The notes below the pieces were generated by a model. The model saw only the letters and a list, made by a program, of their open reading frames with translations, was not told the origin of the DNA and ran no database searches. Shown here in pieces: positions 11,501 through 24,400 of a DNA stretch of 64,000 nt (positions are counted from its first letter, which is position 1; every line of letters begins with the position of its first letter). A program made the translations under genes and the position numbers. Source of the stretch: Vigna angularis. Its lineage: Eukaryota; Streptophyta; Magnoliopsida; Fabales; Fabaceae. The DNA is taken from the NCBI RefSeq assembly GCF_016808095.1, contig NC_068975.1:2232001-2296000 (forward strand), given 5' to 3'.

Positions 11501-14500
11501 TACGTGAAGAGGAAGGCAAAGACGAAAACTGTGATGGAGACATTGTTGTTGTTGTTGCTGAGAAAGTTACAGAAGTTGCTGCTGAGAAAGTTACAGAACC
11601 TGCTGCTGTAAGGGTGGATAACACGACAAATGTTGGTTGGGAAAATACATCAAGTGAAGACCGTGATGGGGATGTTGTGACTCTTGCTTCTACAAGTAAA
11701 GTTGCAAAAGCTGCTGTTTTTAATGGAGATAGTGTGGTAGGTCTTGGTATGTATGTCAAAACAGTGAAGAAGGGTGAAGACAAAGGAAAGAAAGCAGAAT
11801 GTGGTGGGAACATTGTGACTATTATGTCTGGGAATAGAGTAGAAGATGCAACTGTTTTGAGTGGGAAAAAATTCATGCAAGAATTCAGGATATTGGTGTC
11901 ACAAACATATAAAACACCAGAAGACCAATGGCAGGGGATATTCCTTTGTAGGGTTGCCATCCAACGTTCAAAACCAGTTGCCACAACAGGAACCACAAGA
12001 CTGGATTAGAGATATGCAAGTTTCTCTAGAGATGGGAGAAGGGTCAGCAATGAAGAATCACGCCCTCTCTAGTGAAGAAAGAACCAAAACAGAAGTGAGA
12101 TTTGTAATAGAAAAATATATTATGATGGAGGAGGAAGGGGATGTAATAATAAAGGGAGTTGCAGGTGGAGATGCAACTAGGCAACAAGTTTTCCCAAAAT
12201 CAGATTTACGTAATATGAATAAGAATTCATGGTTGAACTTAGATGTGATAATGATTGGAACATCAATGACTTTGGAATTTTGGGATTCCAAATTACTGGG
12301 TTCAGAATCTGGTATACAAAAACCACTTTCATATCGACAACCACCCAAACCTCCAGATCTAAAATTGCAGGCAGTAGCTAGTGGGTCCCCTTCCGATGAT
12401 AAGACAATATTACACTATCATGGGATCAAGCTTTACTTTCCAACCTTGAGGACAAGGTTGTCTTGTAGCACCGTGTAATGATAGGATATACTGTGTATGA
12501 TAGGAGGAAACATATTAAGAAGTAGTTTTTAGTTAGGTTGTTAGGGTGAGTTAGGTTTCCTTTATATAGTTGGGGGTCCTGGTATGTAGGGGACTTTGGA
12601 TTAATTTTGTAGATTGAGCTTTGGCTCTTTGTGAAGGGGAAACCCTTGGAGGAGAGAGCGCTCTCCTATATTTCGTGTTCTTTTCGGTCTTTCCAATAAA
12701 AAAAGATTACTCTTCTTCCTCTTTTCAATTTTGGATTCCTAACACTTTAACTATAATTATTTTTCAGAAAAATACCTATTTTTACTATAATATCATTACT
12801 TTTGCATTAGAATTACATGTGGTGGTATTATATTTCTTTTGAAAGCATTGGTTCCACCATAATCCATTATGGTTTCCGTTATAACTTTATAAAGGACTTT
12901 TGAGTCTCCAACATTTATAACACCGAGGTCATCTAGTATGATCTTTGTTCCGGTACTAATAGTTCCAAGTCGCTTAGGAGTTGAGGTCAAAGGTAATTTA
13001 AATACACCTTCCTTTTTCAATCCTCTAAGGTTCTAAAGTAGACAATACCTCGGATGCAGTGATTGATTCTAATGATGTTATCTCAACAGACTTGAGGTTG
13101 GAACAATTTTCATGTAGTCCTTCACACACATCTCGGGAAAGGGCTTGAAACTCTAGTTTTTCAGCTCAATAAGATACCCTATCCTATTTTTTTTCTTCTC
13201 TAGGTCACTAAACTTTCTCTCATAAATATACACTACCCAGAGGTAGATATCAGTGATAGAACTTGCAAAGTCTGCATATTATGCATAAATTGGCTTATCC
13301 CACTTTTTACATAAATAAATTTTTCTAACAATATATGATATTGACACTAAGGTCATCTAGTATGATCTTTGTTCCAGTACCAATAGTTCCAAGTTGCTTA
13401 GGAGTTGAGATTAAAGGTAATTTAAATACACCTTCCTTTTTCAATTCTTTAAGACTCTAAAGTAGACATGATGTAGTGATTGATCCTAATGATGTTATCT
13501 CAACGGACTTGAGGTTGGAATAATTTTCATCCAGTCCTTCACACACATCTTGGGAAAGGGCTTGAAACTCTAGTTTGTCAGTTCAACAAGATACCCTATC
13601 CTATTTTTTGGTTTCTCTAGGTCACTAGACTTTCTCTCATAAATATACAGTACCCAGAGGTAGTTATCAGTGATAGAACTTGCAAAGTCAACATATTATG
13701 CATAAATTGGCTTATCCCACTTTTTACATAAATAAATTTTTCTAACAATATATGATATTGGGTCTTTTCTAGAGGAGAGTTTTCTTCAGTTCCAATTCTA
13801 TGATTTTGTTCAATAGGAACTCTTGAGGTTCTATATCCTTACTTGTTTCTTTGAGGAGACCGGACACATTTTCTTTGGGTGATGAAAATTCCCACTTTTG
13901 AAAAAGAATCCTATATTGCAAAGAAATACTTAAGTTTTCCTAAGATTTTCATTTCAAATTCGGTCACCAATTTTTCCTTTAATGCCAGCTTTGCTGTTTC
14001 ATTGTCTCGTAATAATCATGTCATTACATAGACTAGCAATCAGGTAACTTTGCATGTAATGGAGTGCTTTATGGCTTTGCTTATATCCTAAGGAAATCAT
14101 CGCATTTGTAAATCTTCTTAAGAAAAAGAGATATATTAATAAGTAACAAAAGTAATATCTAATAGAGGGAAATATTTACTAAGAAATTCCTTGTCAAATT
14201 ATATGATGTGTCCTTATTTGATGTAATAAAATCATATCTCTGACAAGCTATAAGGCTGGAACAGAGGATAGAGTGGTTGGTACTCTCTCTAGTGATGCTT
14301 GGTTGAGAGGCAGAATTCATGATTCATTGCAAGAAGCCAGGTTTCATGCAGACTTTGAACAATAGATGTTGAGGTTGCACTGTATGGGGAGTAGTATTAG
14401 ATAAAGACTCCACAAAAATTCCCTAAATTCTACAGGAATTTCATGATTCAATGGAGGAATAGAGGGTGAGATCCAAAAATAGAGCTAAGAATGTGATGTT

Positions 14501-17500
14501 TGTTTAAGAAACATGGCTCACACGTTGTTAGGAATCTTTAATGTAAGAACCTAACAGTCACCCTCACCACTGATATGCACTCACACAAGACAGAAAGAAT
14601 CAAACAATGGGTATGTTATTCACAGTAACAATCACTGAGTACAAAATGTAACTCGAGGGCCTAACCCCTCTCACCAGGTTCGAAACCGGTCTATACAAAG
14701 TATACAATTGACTAACTCCCCTACAGAATTACAAAAGGTTTACATTTATAGGCCCCTTGCCCGCCTTCTCCAACTGTTCCACCCTTCAGCTCTTTCACCC
14801 CTATCTTATATCCTATCATTACACACTGCTGCAAAACAACCTTGTCCTCAAGGTTGGAACAATGAAACTTGAGCCCATTGCATTGTGATGTGATCTTATC
14901 ATAGGAAGAGAACCTGCTGGCTACTACCTGCAACTTCAGGTCTGGAGGCTTGGGTGGTGGCAAATCCTCCTCCACTATCTTTCATTCTTCCCTGATTCTA
15001 TTAACTTCCAACAGTATGATCACCTCTTTTCCAGCATCATAAGCTGTGAGAAAATGGACTTCAATGTCTTTCAAAACTTCAAGCAGCTCTCTCCCCTTTG
15101 CAGGTGTAACATGAACTGCAAGCCCCCTTTTCTCCTCTTGGTTCTCGGTGGCCACATCCACCACTTTCACTATTTCAACACCACTCATCGCTTGCTCTGC
15201 AACCCCTTCAGTGCTACTTTTATTATTATTCTCTTCAACACTCACCACTTTGTGCTGAACCTTTTCTCTTTTCACCCACGAAAAGAATGGTTTTTCCTCA
15301 CGCTCTTCTTCATGGTTGTCCTCGTGCCTTTGTTCAAGTTTGGGCTTTTGAATGCGATGTCTGAACTTACTCCGTTGCCCTTTTCTTTTGGACCCAATTT
15401 CCACGGTGGTGTCACGCGCATCGTTTCCTGCTTCGGTATCGCTCTCGGGATCAGCCATGCCCCGCTCCTCACATGCCCTCACAACGCGTTTGACTGCCTC
15501 AAACAATTTGTAATCGAAATTCGGCGACAATTTGCCTCCAGCGGCGGCGCTTCTCTTGAAGCGGTAGTAGTCAGAGAGCAACGCATGCCACTTGCAGCGG
15601 CAATGCGTGAGGTCGCGCTGCACATCCAAGGCCACACAATCTCAGTGATGATGTTCCACTGCTGGGAGGAGGAGAGCACGACAGAGCAGTTGGCTTGCAC
15701 CGCTGCAATTTCGTTCACTAGAATGACCGACTCGATGATGCTCCAATCTTGAGCCTTTGGGGAGCGCGTGCAACGAAACGCACCAGCCGAACCTGAAGCG
15801 TCAATGACGTCATCGTCGTAAATCTTCATTTCTTTTTGCCCTCCAAATCGCACCACCATAGCTTCCTTCAGTCCTTCCCAAGAACGATTCTTGGCTTTAA
15901 CCTTCCAGGCCCAGACCTAATACCCAACACTTCCCTCCATGCTACTGTATGCCCAACGCACTTTTCCTTCCTCTTTCACCCCCTGGGTCTCTAAAACTGT
16001 CTCCGCCCTAGCAATCCACCCCATCAGATCAAACCCTTTGAAAACGGGTAAAACAACTCTCCTCTCCCCGCTGGGTTGCACTTCATGGCGTTCATCCCCT
16101 CTCTCCCCTTCCTCTTCCTCTCGCAGGTCCCAATGTTGGCCGTCTTGGTTGTGGCCTCGACCACCCAACATCCTTATGATTTCTTGCAAATCTTGGCGTA
16201 TTGCAGCGTAATCTTGGCGTATTGCAGCATAATCTTGGCATATTGCTGCATAATCTGGTTGCAGCTCCCCTGTCTGCGCCTTCATTCTATCAACCGCAAT
16301 TTCCTTCACCCCCACACGATTACGGCGGTGACTGATCCGGCAGGTCGGACCAATTTGTTAGGAATCTTTAGTGTAAGAACCTAACAGTCACCCTCACCAC
16401 TGATATGCACTCACACAAGACAGAAAGAATCAAACAATGGGTATGTTATTCACAGTAACAATCATTGAGTACAAAGTGTAACTTGAGGGCCTAACCCCTC
16501 TCACCAAGTTCGAAACCGGTCTGTACAAAATATACAATTGACTAACTCCCCAACAGAATTACAAAAGGCTTACATTTATAGGCCCGTTGCCCGCCTTCTC
16601 CAACTGTTCCACCCTTCGGCTCTTTCACCCCTATCTTATATCCTATCACACGCTATGCTGGGATTTTTACTGCAACCACTTCCAATTCTATGCAATACAT
16701 GGGTGATGTAGCCATGGGTTTTATAAGATTTATTGAATGTGTCAAAGCGCACAAGGATTTATCTGTTTATTAAAACTAAAGATTACAAAATAAAGAGTAA
16801 TAAGGGATGTACTCCCTGCTTGTTAGCTGTACATATTTCCTAACTGATTTCATTGGAGAACTACCTAAGGCTATGGGGTGGATAACATAATGGTGATGGT
16901 CTATACAATGAGAAAATATGCTCTTTTCTTCTCATTATAAAGGAAAAGACAAAACAGAATGAAATCAGATTTAAATAATCTGGTCTTGAAATTAACTACC
17001 CAAATAAACTAGCATAAAGAACATTAAATCAGATCAGATTTGAATAATCTGGTATTGCTCTTAGCTAACTAAATTTTATAGAGTCCTTATTTGAAATTCA
17101 AATGTGAAATAAAAGTACATATTAAACTAGCAACATAGACTACTCCAACCAATAGGCAATTTAAGGTGCACCATGACATGATAAACTTATTATTGAATAT
17201 TTTTATATACTCTTAATTATTATTCGTCTGTGTTAATGATAGGATATGTAATGTATTAGACAATTTGTAGACAGTTTTTAGATAGTTTGGCAAAAATAAA
17301 ATAGAAGCTAGTATGAAGTGGTTAGGGGTAGTTAGGAGGAGTTTAAACAGAAGTTAGGGGAAGTTTTAATTAGTAGTTAGGCAGTTTTTGTCTTTTAAGG
17401 AGGGGGGGTGTTCTAGTTCTGGTTGTTGAGTGTTTTATTTCTGTACAGGGACTATCCTGTGTAGAAGGGAATGTTTTCCCTTAGATGTTGTTGAATGCTT

Positions 17501-20500
17501 TCTGTATTTTTCATTCAATAAACTGCTGCGTCACAGTGAGGTTTCTTGTCTCTTTGTGATTGTTTATTTTGAGATAGAATTTAGGTTTCTTGTCACCAAG
17601 AAACCTAACAAATTGGTCTGACCTGCCAATAGTATATGGAATGATAGGATATGTAATGTATTAGACAGTTTGTAGACAGTTTTTAGATAGTTTGGCAAAA
17701 ATAAAACATAGAAGTTAGTATGAAGTGGTTAGGGGTAGTTAGGAGGAGTTTAAACAGTAGTTATGGGAAGTTTTAATTAGTAGTTAGACAGTTTTTGTCT
17801 GTTAAGGAGGGGGGTGTTCTTGTTCTGGTTGTTGAGTGTTTTATTTATGAACAGGGAATGTCCTGTGTAGAAGGTAATGTTTTCCCTTGGATGTTGTTGA
17901 ATGTTTTTTGTATTTTTCATTCAATAAACCGCTGCCTCACAGTGAGGTTTGAGTTGTCTCTGTTTGTGATGGTTTATTTTGAGATAGAATTTAGGTTTCT
18001 TGTCACCAAGAAACCTAACAGTTAAGCACATGATTTTATATTGACATTGTGGTAATGATATATTGTGTTTTGGTAAAATTTATCTTATTATTCTTTGGGA
18101 GTGGAAAAGCATAACTATGAGTATGATATTTTGCCTTATTAACTGATTGTTTTACTGGTTATCAATTTTCCAATATATTCTTTGCCACCTTTTCTCATAA
18201 TGTAAAATTTTTAATGGAGGTCTGTCAATCCCTCATGGATGAATTTGCTTTTTCCCTTATTTTCAGTTGAATCCTCCAGCTGCTGAAGCACTTAAAAGAA
18301 TGCACATGCTTGCTGCAGATCCTGGAATTGTTGCTGTCATGAACAAGGTATACTGCTCATACCCAAATTAATTAGCTGAACTAATATATATTTGTGCTAT
18401 AATGAAATATGCTGCAAGTTCTGAAGATGTTTTGCATATTATATAGCATCGATGGCGTGTTGGAATTATGACTGAGATGGCTCCTGTTGGTTATGTTGGT
18501 GTGGACCCAAAATGTATTCTTGGTTTTAACAAGGTATTGTGGATTCCACAAGATGACAAAATAGGGCATTTTAAGTGTTTTTCATTGTCCTGTTGTTGAA
18601 TTCTCCTTTCTGTTTTCATTCTTATTACAGAACCATGGAGAGGAAATATCACTGCGCCTAAGGACTGATGACCTCAACGGTTTCAGGAAATATGAAAGCA
18701 TCAAGAAAACTCTACTGCATGAACTTGTAAGCTATAGTATACACCTGAAGTGCAATTTTTTTTCTTCTATTGATCCTAAAGTAATTGAAGTATGAAATAA
18801 GGTAAAGCATAAATTTCTAGTGTCTATTTCACAAATGGAAGTTATTGAACAAACTTATTTCAGGCACACATGGTGTACTCTGAACATGATGCGAACTTTT
18901 ATGCTCTGGATAAGCAGGTGCGTTCATAGGCTTGAATGTTTGGCTGTCTGTCCGTTATTATGCTCTGCTTTACTGCCATATGATGATTTTGTTTGTTCCT
19001 TGACAGTTAAATCAAGAAGCGTCTAGTTTAGATTGGACCAGATCTGCAAGCCACACTTTGAGTGGAGTAAGGAATACTTCAACCTATGAAGATAACATTA
19101 TAGCTGACAAAAGCAGTATTCCTCAAAAGCTTGGAGGTAACAGGACAGATCAGCTAATAAGTGCACGTGAATCTTCAGTTGCTGCTGCTCACCATCGATT
19201 GGCTAATGTTTCTCCAAACAAGCTGGGAGGGTCTGAATTAAATCAAGAGCTGGATCCTGGTTATTCTAGTCATAGTTTGAGTGAAAACAAATCTGATTGT
19301 ATGATATCTGCCTCCAAAGAAATCGAAGATATTGAAATGGCTGTCACTGATAACAAAGAATATAGAGGTGAGCCGGACCCTGATGATCATATTATCAATG
19401 GAATGAATCACGAGCCTGATCCAGATGATTCTCATCACGGTAAAGTTGTTGATTATGATGTTAGTTCAGAAATAGCAGATAGAAAGACTTCTGAACAACC
19501 TAATGATTTTGGTGTAAGGCAAGTTTTGTATTCTGAGACAAGTACTGGTAATATGGTAGCATCATACACATCCATTTCCAATCAAGATACTTCAGAAGCA
19601 TCTACGGAATCTATTGCTCCAATTATAGGTAATTGCTCGCCAGTAATATGTAGTTTGTGCAGGCATATCCAGTCAAGGATGAGCATTCTATAATCATAAA
19701 CCTAACAATGATTACTTGGAACCAGAAAACATCAATCTAAAACATGGAAACTTTTGGACTAAAGGATTGAACACACGCACACATTTTTTACTAGAATAAT
19801 CTGATTTATAGACCATATTTGAAGAACATGCATCAACTGCACAGGGTATTCCCTACTGAGGTGCCTCCACCTTCTATACCTTACACAAACAAGTTTGACA
19901 TTTTAACTCCCTTATAGGTTTGTCACTACAGGTAGATAATACTAACTGGCATAAAACATTACTGCCTACTACTGAATTAACACAAACATAACTATGTCTT
20001 ATGGATTCTGAAAAGTAAAAGTGTAAGACTATTTATAGAGTCTAGCTAACTGATTGGTGAAGACCAGCTGTAACTAGCTACTTATAATTACACTAACAGA
20101 AAGGAAATTATACAATACAGACACATGTATGTTGGATGCTAGCAACTTGATTAAGTATACTCATACTCCTCCTTAAGCTTGTGGTGGCTAAAATCTAGGT
20201 AAAGTGTAGAAGAGATAAAATCAATTTGTATATTATTGCTCACTCTGTCTAAAACTTCCTACGAGAAGAACCACTCACTATATGTGATACAATGATCTCA
20301 GTCTCAAGTCCCAAATTCCACCTCCTTCCCCCCAAACACGTGCTCACCTCCCTTCTATATTCTCCACTTCTTTCTCTTCAAAATAGAAGGTATTCCTTCA
20401 CCAGATCCCACCTACCACTCAACAATTCAATTAGGTTCCTAATCATTGGGTGTGTGCTGGTGGACCCTAAGGATACATCTTAGTGAACTCCCCACTTTGC

Positions 20501-21398
20501 CTTTTTTCCTTTAAACTTATACTAGTATCAACTCCATCCCCTATAATTTTCACCTTGTCCTCAAGGTGAAGTTCAGGGAAGTAATTCCCCATCTTTTGTA
20601 GAGATTCCCACGAATTTTCACATGATGGCATACCCTTCCATTTCTTTAACACTTCCAGGGTCTTTCCTTCTCCTTCTCTAAGAGCTAGAATCTCTTTTGG
20701 TTGCATTTCTAGCTCCCAATTCTTAGTTATACACGAGGAAGTTGCTGCCCCATTACCTCTATTGACACAATTGGCTTTTAATAAGGAAACGTGAAAAACT
20801 GGATGGACCTTGCTACCTTTTGGCAACTTCAATTTATAAGCTACCTCTCCCACTCTTTCACTTATTTCATAGGGCCTATAATATCTAGGACTTAGCTTTT
20901 GATTAATTCTCTTGGCTAATTTTTTTAGCTTATAAGGTTGGATCTTCAAGCAAACCCAATCTCCAATCTTGAATTCCACCTTTCTTCTATGCTTGTTTGC
21001 TTGCTGTTTCATGCAGTTTTGGGCTTGCAAGAAGTGGTCTCTGAGTTTAGTTAACATTGCCAAGGTTTTGTCCCTGTCATGCATCTGAGATGGGTCTCCA
21101 AGCACCTATTCACCACCTCAGTTTAATCATCTGTTTGAGGATGGTAAGTTGAGCTAAATTTTAATTTAGTCCTGGCCAATTTGAACAACTCTATCTAGAA
21201 AGAACTCATGAAGACCCTGTCCCTGTCTGAAACAATTGACTCCGGAAATCCATGTGGCTTTAATTCTCTTTTCTCTTTTTCGGCTAGAGGACTAAACATG
21301 ATGTTCGTAACACTTGTGAATTAATTGTGCTTTATCTATAAACGTTATTCCATTGAGATCGTTTACACAACTAACTCAATATATCCAAAAGGTGTATA

Positions 21399-21452
<54 letters not shown>

Positions 21453-24400
21453 TAGTAACCCTTTGACAATGCTTGCTGATGACTCGTTGTTGACTTGTGT
21501 GTATGATGATCACTTTCATTAAGAATGAATCGTTTAATAAACAAACTTTAACAAACAATTTTTATGCTAGTTCACTCGTTAGAGCTACATTCAGTTCTTG
21601 TCTAAGTTAACTTAGAGGGTTCGATTAAATATTCAATGAAGTACAATTGAGTGTTTTAAACCACTCCTGATGTCCCTAGTCGTATTGAGTAACCATTGTT
21701 ATTCACCACTCCTGGTATCCCTAGACGCTTTTGGTATCACACTGATACACTGTTTAGTTGAGTTTCACCCACTCCTGGTTGTGTAGTATTCTTTACCACT
21801 CTTGGTATCCCTAGTCAGCGAATAACCTTTTGTTACCCTAGACTAATTGAGTATTCACATCACTCCTGGTACTAGACAATTCTGGTATCCTTTGATACGC
21901 TGCCCAGATTTCCAAAGTTACAAGTGTTTTGATTCTCTCTAGAATTGCAATCAAATGATTGTTTACAAGTCGTTTAGACTATTACTTTCGTAGAGAGGAT
22001 GTTTCTCTCTTCTTTCAAAAGTAAGCAAATATTACAATAAAGTTTGAGAGAACTTCTCAGTGTTTCACTCTATTACTCTCTCTTCTTTATTCATACAAAG
22101 TAAGTGTATATTCTGATGAAGCTTGAGAGTATTTCTTTTCTTGGGCTCTTGTCTTTCTCTATATCCTTGGTTAGAAGAATTTTACTCTAATAGCTCGAAT
22201 ATTCTTTTCTTTTCCATCATCATCTTCTTCTTTTTGTTGATCTTCTTTTTATACACCTTTGTTAATATGGTCGTTTTGATGACACTTGTCTTGAAATTTC
22301 ATAATATGACCGTTTGACGAAGCTGGTCTCGAGATCTAATCACTTCTGGCATAGGCATAGGTGTTTGTCATAGGATGGAGTCTTTTTGTCAGACATGTTT
22401 TTCAGAATTTGATCAAAAGTAGATTTGACTTCTCATTTGGTACAACTTTTGATGAAAGGATCATTCTTCTTTCCAACGTTCATTTTTTATTCTCATGAGA
22501 CAGGGCAGATGAACACTTGTAGTAGTTGTCCTGCAAGAGATAGAGCGGATGTGTATACAACAAATGGGTCTTATTTCCTATTTTCCTTGACATTTTTAAC
22601 TGTTGAGCATTTAATGTTGTTTAAAGTTTGTTCAAGGTTTTATGCTTCCTATTGTTATATTAAGAGTGTGTTTGATATTGTTCAGCCTACAAAAGGCTTT
22701 TTCTTGGCTAGTGTTTTACTTGTTATTTTTAGCATTTGTTAGAAGTAGGTTGTATTTTGTTTTAGGTCACGATTACCTAAGGCGAGAACATTTTGTGAAT
22801 GTCGTCCACTTCTGATTCATTTAGGGTTTAGATGGATGCGTGTAGTACATTCATCAAATACCTCTTATCACTTTTGTTGTTCAGAGCAACAAATTGCTTT
22901 TTACATTTTCTACCATTGAGGTAGCGTTTATCAATTAAGCTTTTCCTTAAGATATCAAGCGTTAAGTAAGAACTTCCTCGTTGGATGAAGTAATAGTTTT
23001 AGCTCATGGTACCGTCTGGACTGATGTAAACGCTTTTTGTGATGTTTCCTTTTTAGAGCAAGAGCGTTTAGTAGGTTATGTTTTCTTTTATGTTTTTGGT
23101 TTATGCTTTTTAAGGTTTTTTTGTCAAAGACATAGTTTTGACACTTTTTATCTTTTTCCCGAGAGTTTAGTAGATTATGTTTTCTTTTATGTTTTTGGTT
23201 TAAGCTTTTAGGGTGTTTTTTTTTTGTCAAAGACATAGTTTTGGCACTTTTTCTCTTTTTCCTGAGAGTTTAACTGTATACTCCTTGGGTACAGGATAGT
23301 TTTTGCGTTTAGCATAACTCTCTTAGACGTTTTTGACTTGTTAGTCATTTAGCACTACGTCTGAGTGTTTTGACTTAGGTGTTTTTGTGTTTTCTACAAT
23401 CCTAAGTGTTTTCTTAAGGTTTTTCTATTGTTGGCCTAATTCTAACATTTTATTCGTGTCATATTTTTATCTTGGGAGGTCGTCTACAGACTTTTTACCT
23501 AGTGGATTATTAGTTGATTGAATATGATAGACTTGTTGTGTGGACACTTGTTCTTTCATACTTAGGGTTCCTGCCCTAACGTTTGGTGTTTGGTTTACAT
23601 TCTACTAGCATAACCAAAACTTTTTTTTTCATGTTGTTTGGTTAAACTTCAAAACCAAAACTACTTCGTTTCATGTTGTTTGATTAAACTTCAAAACCAG
23701 GGGTTCTATAGACGAGCTTGTCTTGTCTTAACAATCTCTCCCTTTTTGATGTCTAACAAATATACATGCTAAACAAATAGTTCTACTAGTATATTTCTCT
23801 CCCCCTTATTTGTAAAAGATCAAAAAGGCTTAGAGAAATACATTGTATAGATTTGGTTAAGGATTTCTAGGTTGTGAATTACTGAGTTTGGGTCCTGGTA
23901 AGCTCTAGGTTGTGAACTACTTCGTTTTATATTGTTTGATTAAACTTCAAAACTGAGGGTTCTATAGACGAGCTTGACTTGTCTCAACAACAAACTTGAG
24001 TAGGATTAGAAGAGATAAAACAAGGCTGCTGCATAAAAGCAGTTTTCTTCAAGTTCACCATGCAGAAAGACATTATTAATATAAATTTGTCTAATGGACC
24101 GATGAAGACCAATAGCAAGTGTGAGTATAATCCATATAGGAGTAGGTTTGACCACAAGACTGTGTAGTCAAGGCCAACAATGGTGAAAGCCCTTAGCAAC
24201 CAAGCCATCTTTGTATTTTTGGAGAGTGCCATCTGCATGATAAGGGAGCGCCTTTGGAAAGATCCACGATTGTCCAAGTGTCATTTTCAATGAGTGTTGT
24301 ATTTGGTTTGTTATGCATTAAACCAATCAGGATTAGACAAGGCTTGTTTAATAGTACATGATACCTGAAAAAGTCTAGGTTTGTAAATACCTGATTTTGA

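Larger units (their letters stand above)
14526..16648 (-). mobile_element. non-autonomous Ty3-like LTR retrotransposon B with captured host fragment
   Basis: Direct repeats of 293 bp (14526-14818 and 16356-16648) differ at a handful of positions. In minus orientation they start TGATAGGATAT and end CCTAACA. The flanks CACGT and CACGC give a near-perfect 5-bp duplication. The primer site after the minus-strand 5' LTR is AATTGGTCCGACCTGCC, like elements A and C. The interior codes for a gag N-terminal half and then a trihelix-like host fragment. It ends with the KPPDLKLQ...LEDKVVL tail typical of this group. There is no protease, RT or integrase, so it depended on another element to move. Confidence 0.88.
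21302..23733 (-). repeat. putative long LTR of a SIRE/Maximus-like copia element
   Basis: On the minus strand, GACATCAAAAAGGGAGAGAT (a typical SIRE-like polypurine end, about 23734-23753) is followed by TGTTAAGACAAGACAAGC, which looks like an LTR start. The other edge is placed at 21302 (TGTTCGTAAC on the plus strand), where the chromovirus integrase stops. The length would be about 2.4 kb. Inside are a TA microsatellite, loose repeats of CACTCCTGGTATCCCTAG (21660-21860) and a tandem duplication near 23.1 kb. No open frame is conserved. The left edge is uncertain. Confidence 0.5.

Noticed and set aside
12796..13020. Minus-strand frame with KLPLTSTPKRLGTIS as a possible viral or retroelement gene
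   Set aside because: I could not match it to any family, and the neighbouring copy of the same segment has a broken frame.
15054..15752. A 232-codon plus-strand frame
   Set aside because: It is the antisense shadow of the captured fragment in element B; the minus strand carries recognisable motifs.
22955..23236. Lysine-rich minus-strand frame with repeated NQKHKRKHNLLN
   Set aside because: It comes from the two-copy tandem repeat in a non-coding LTR-like region.
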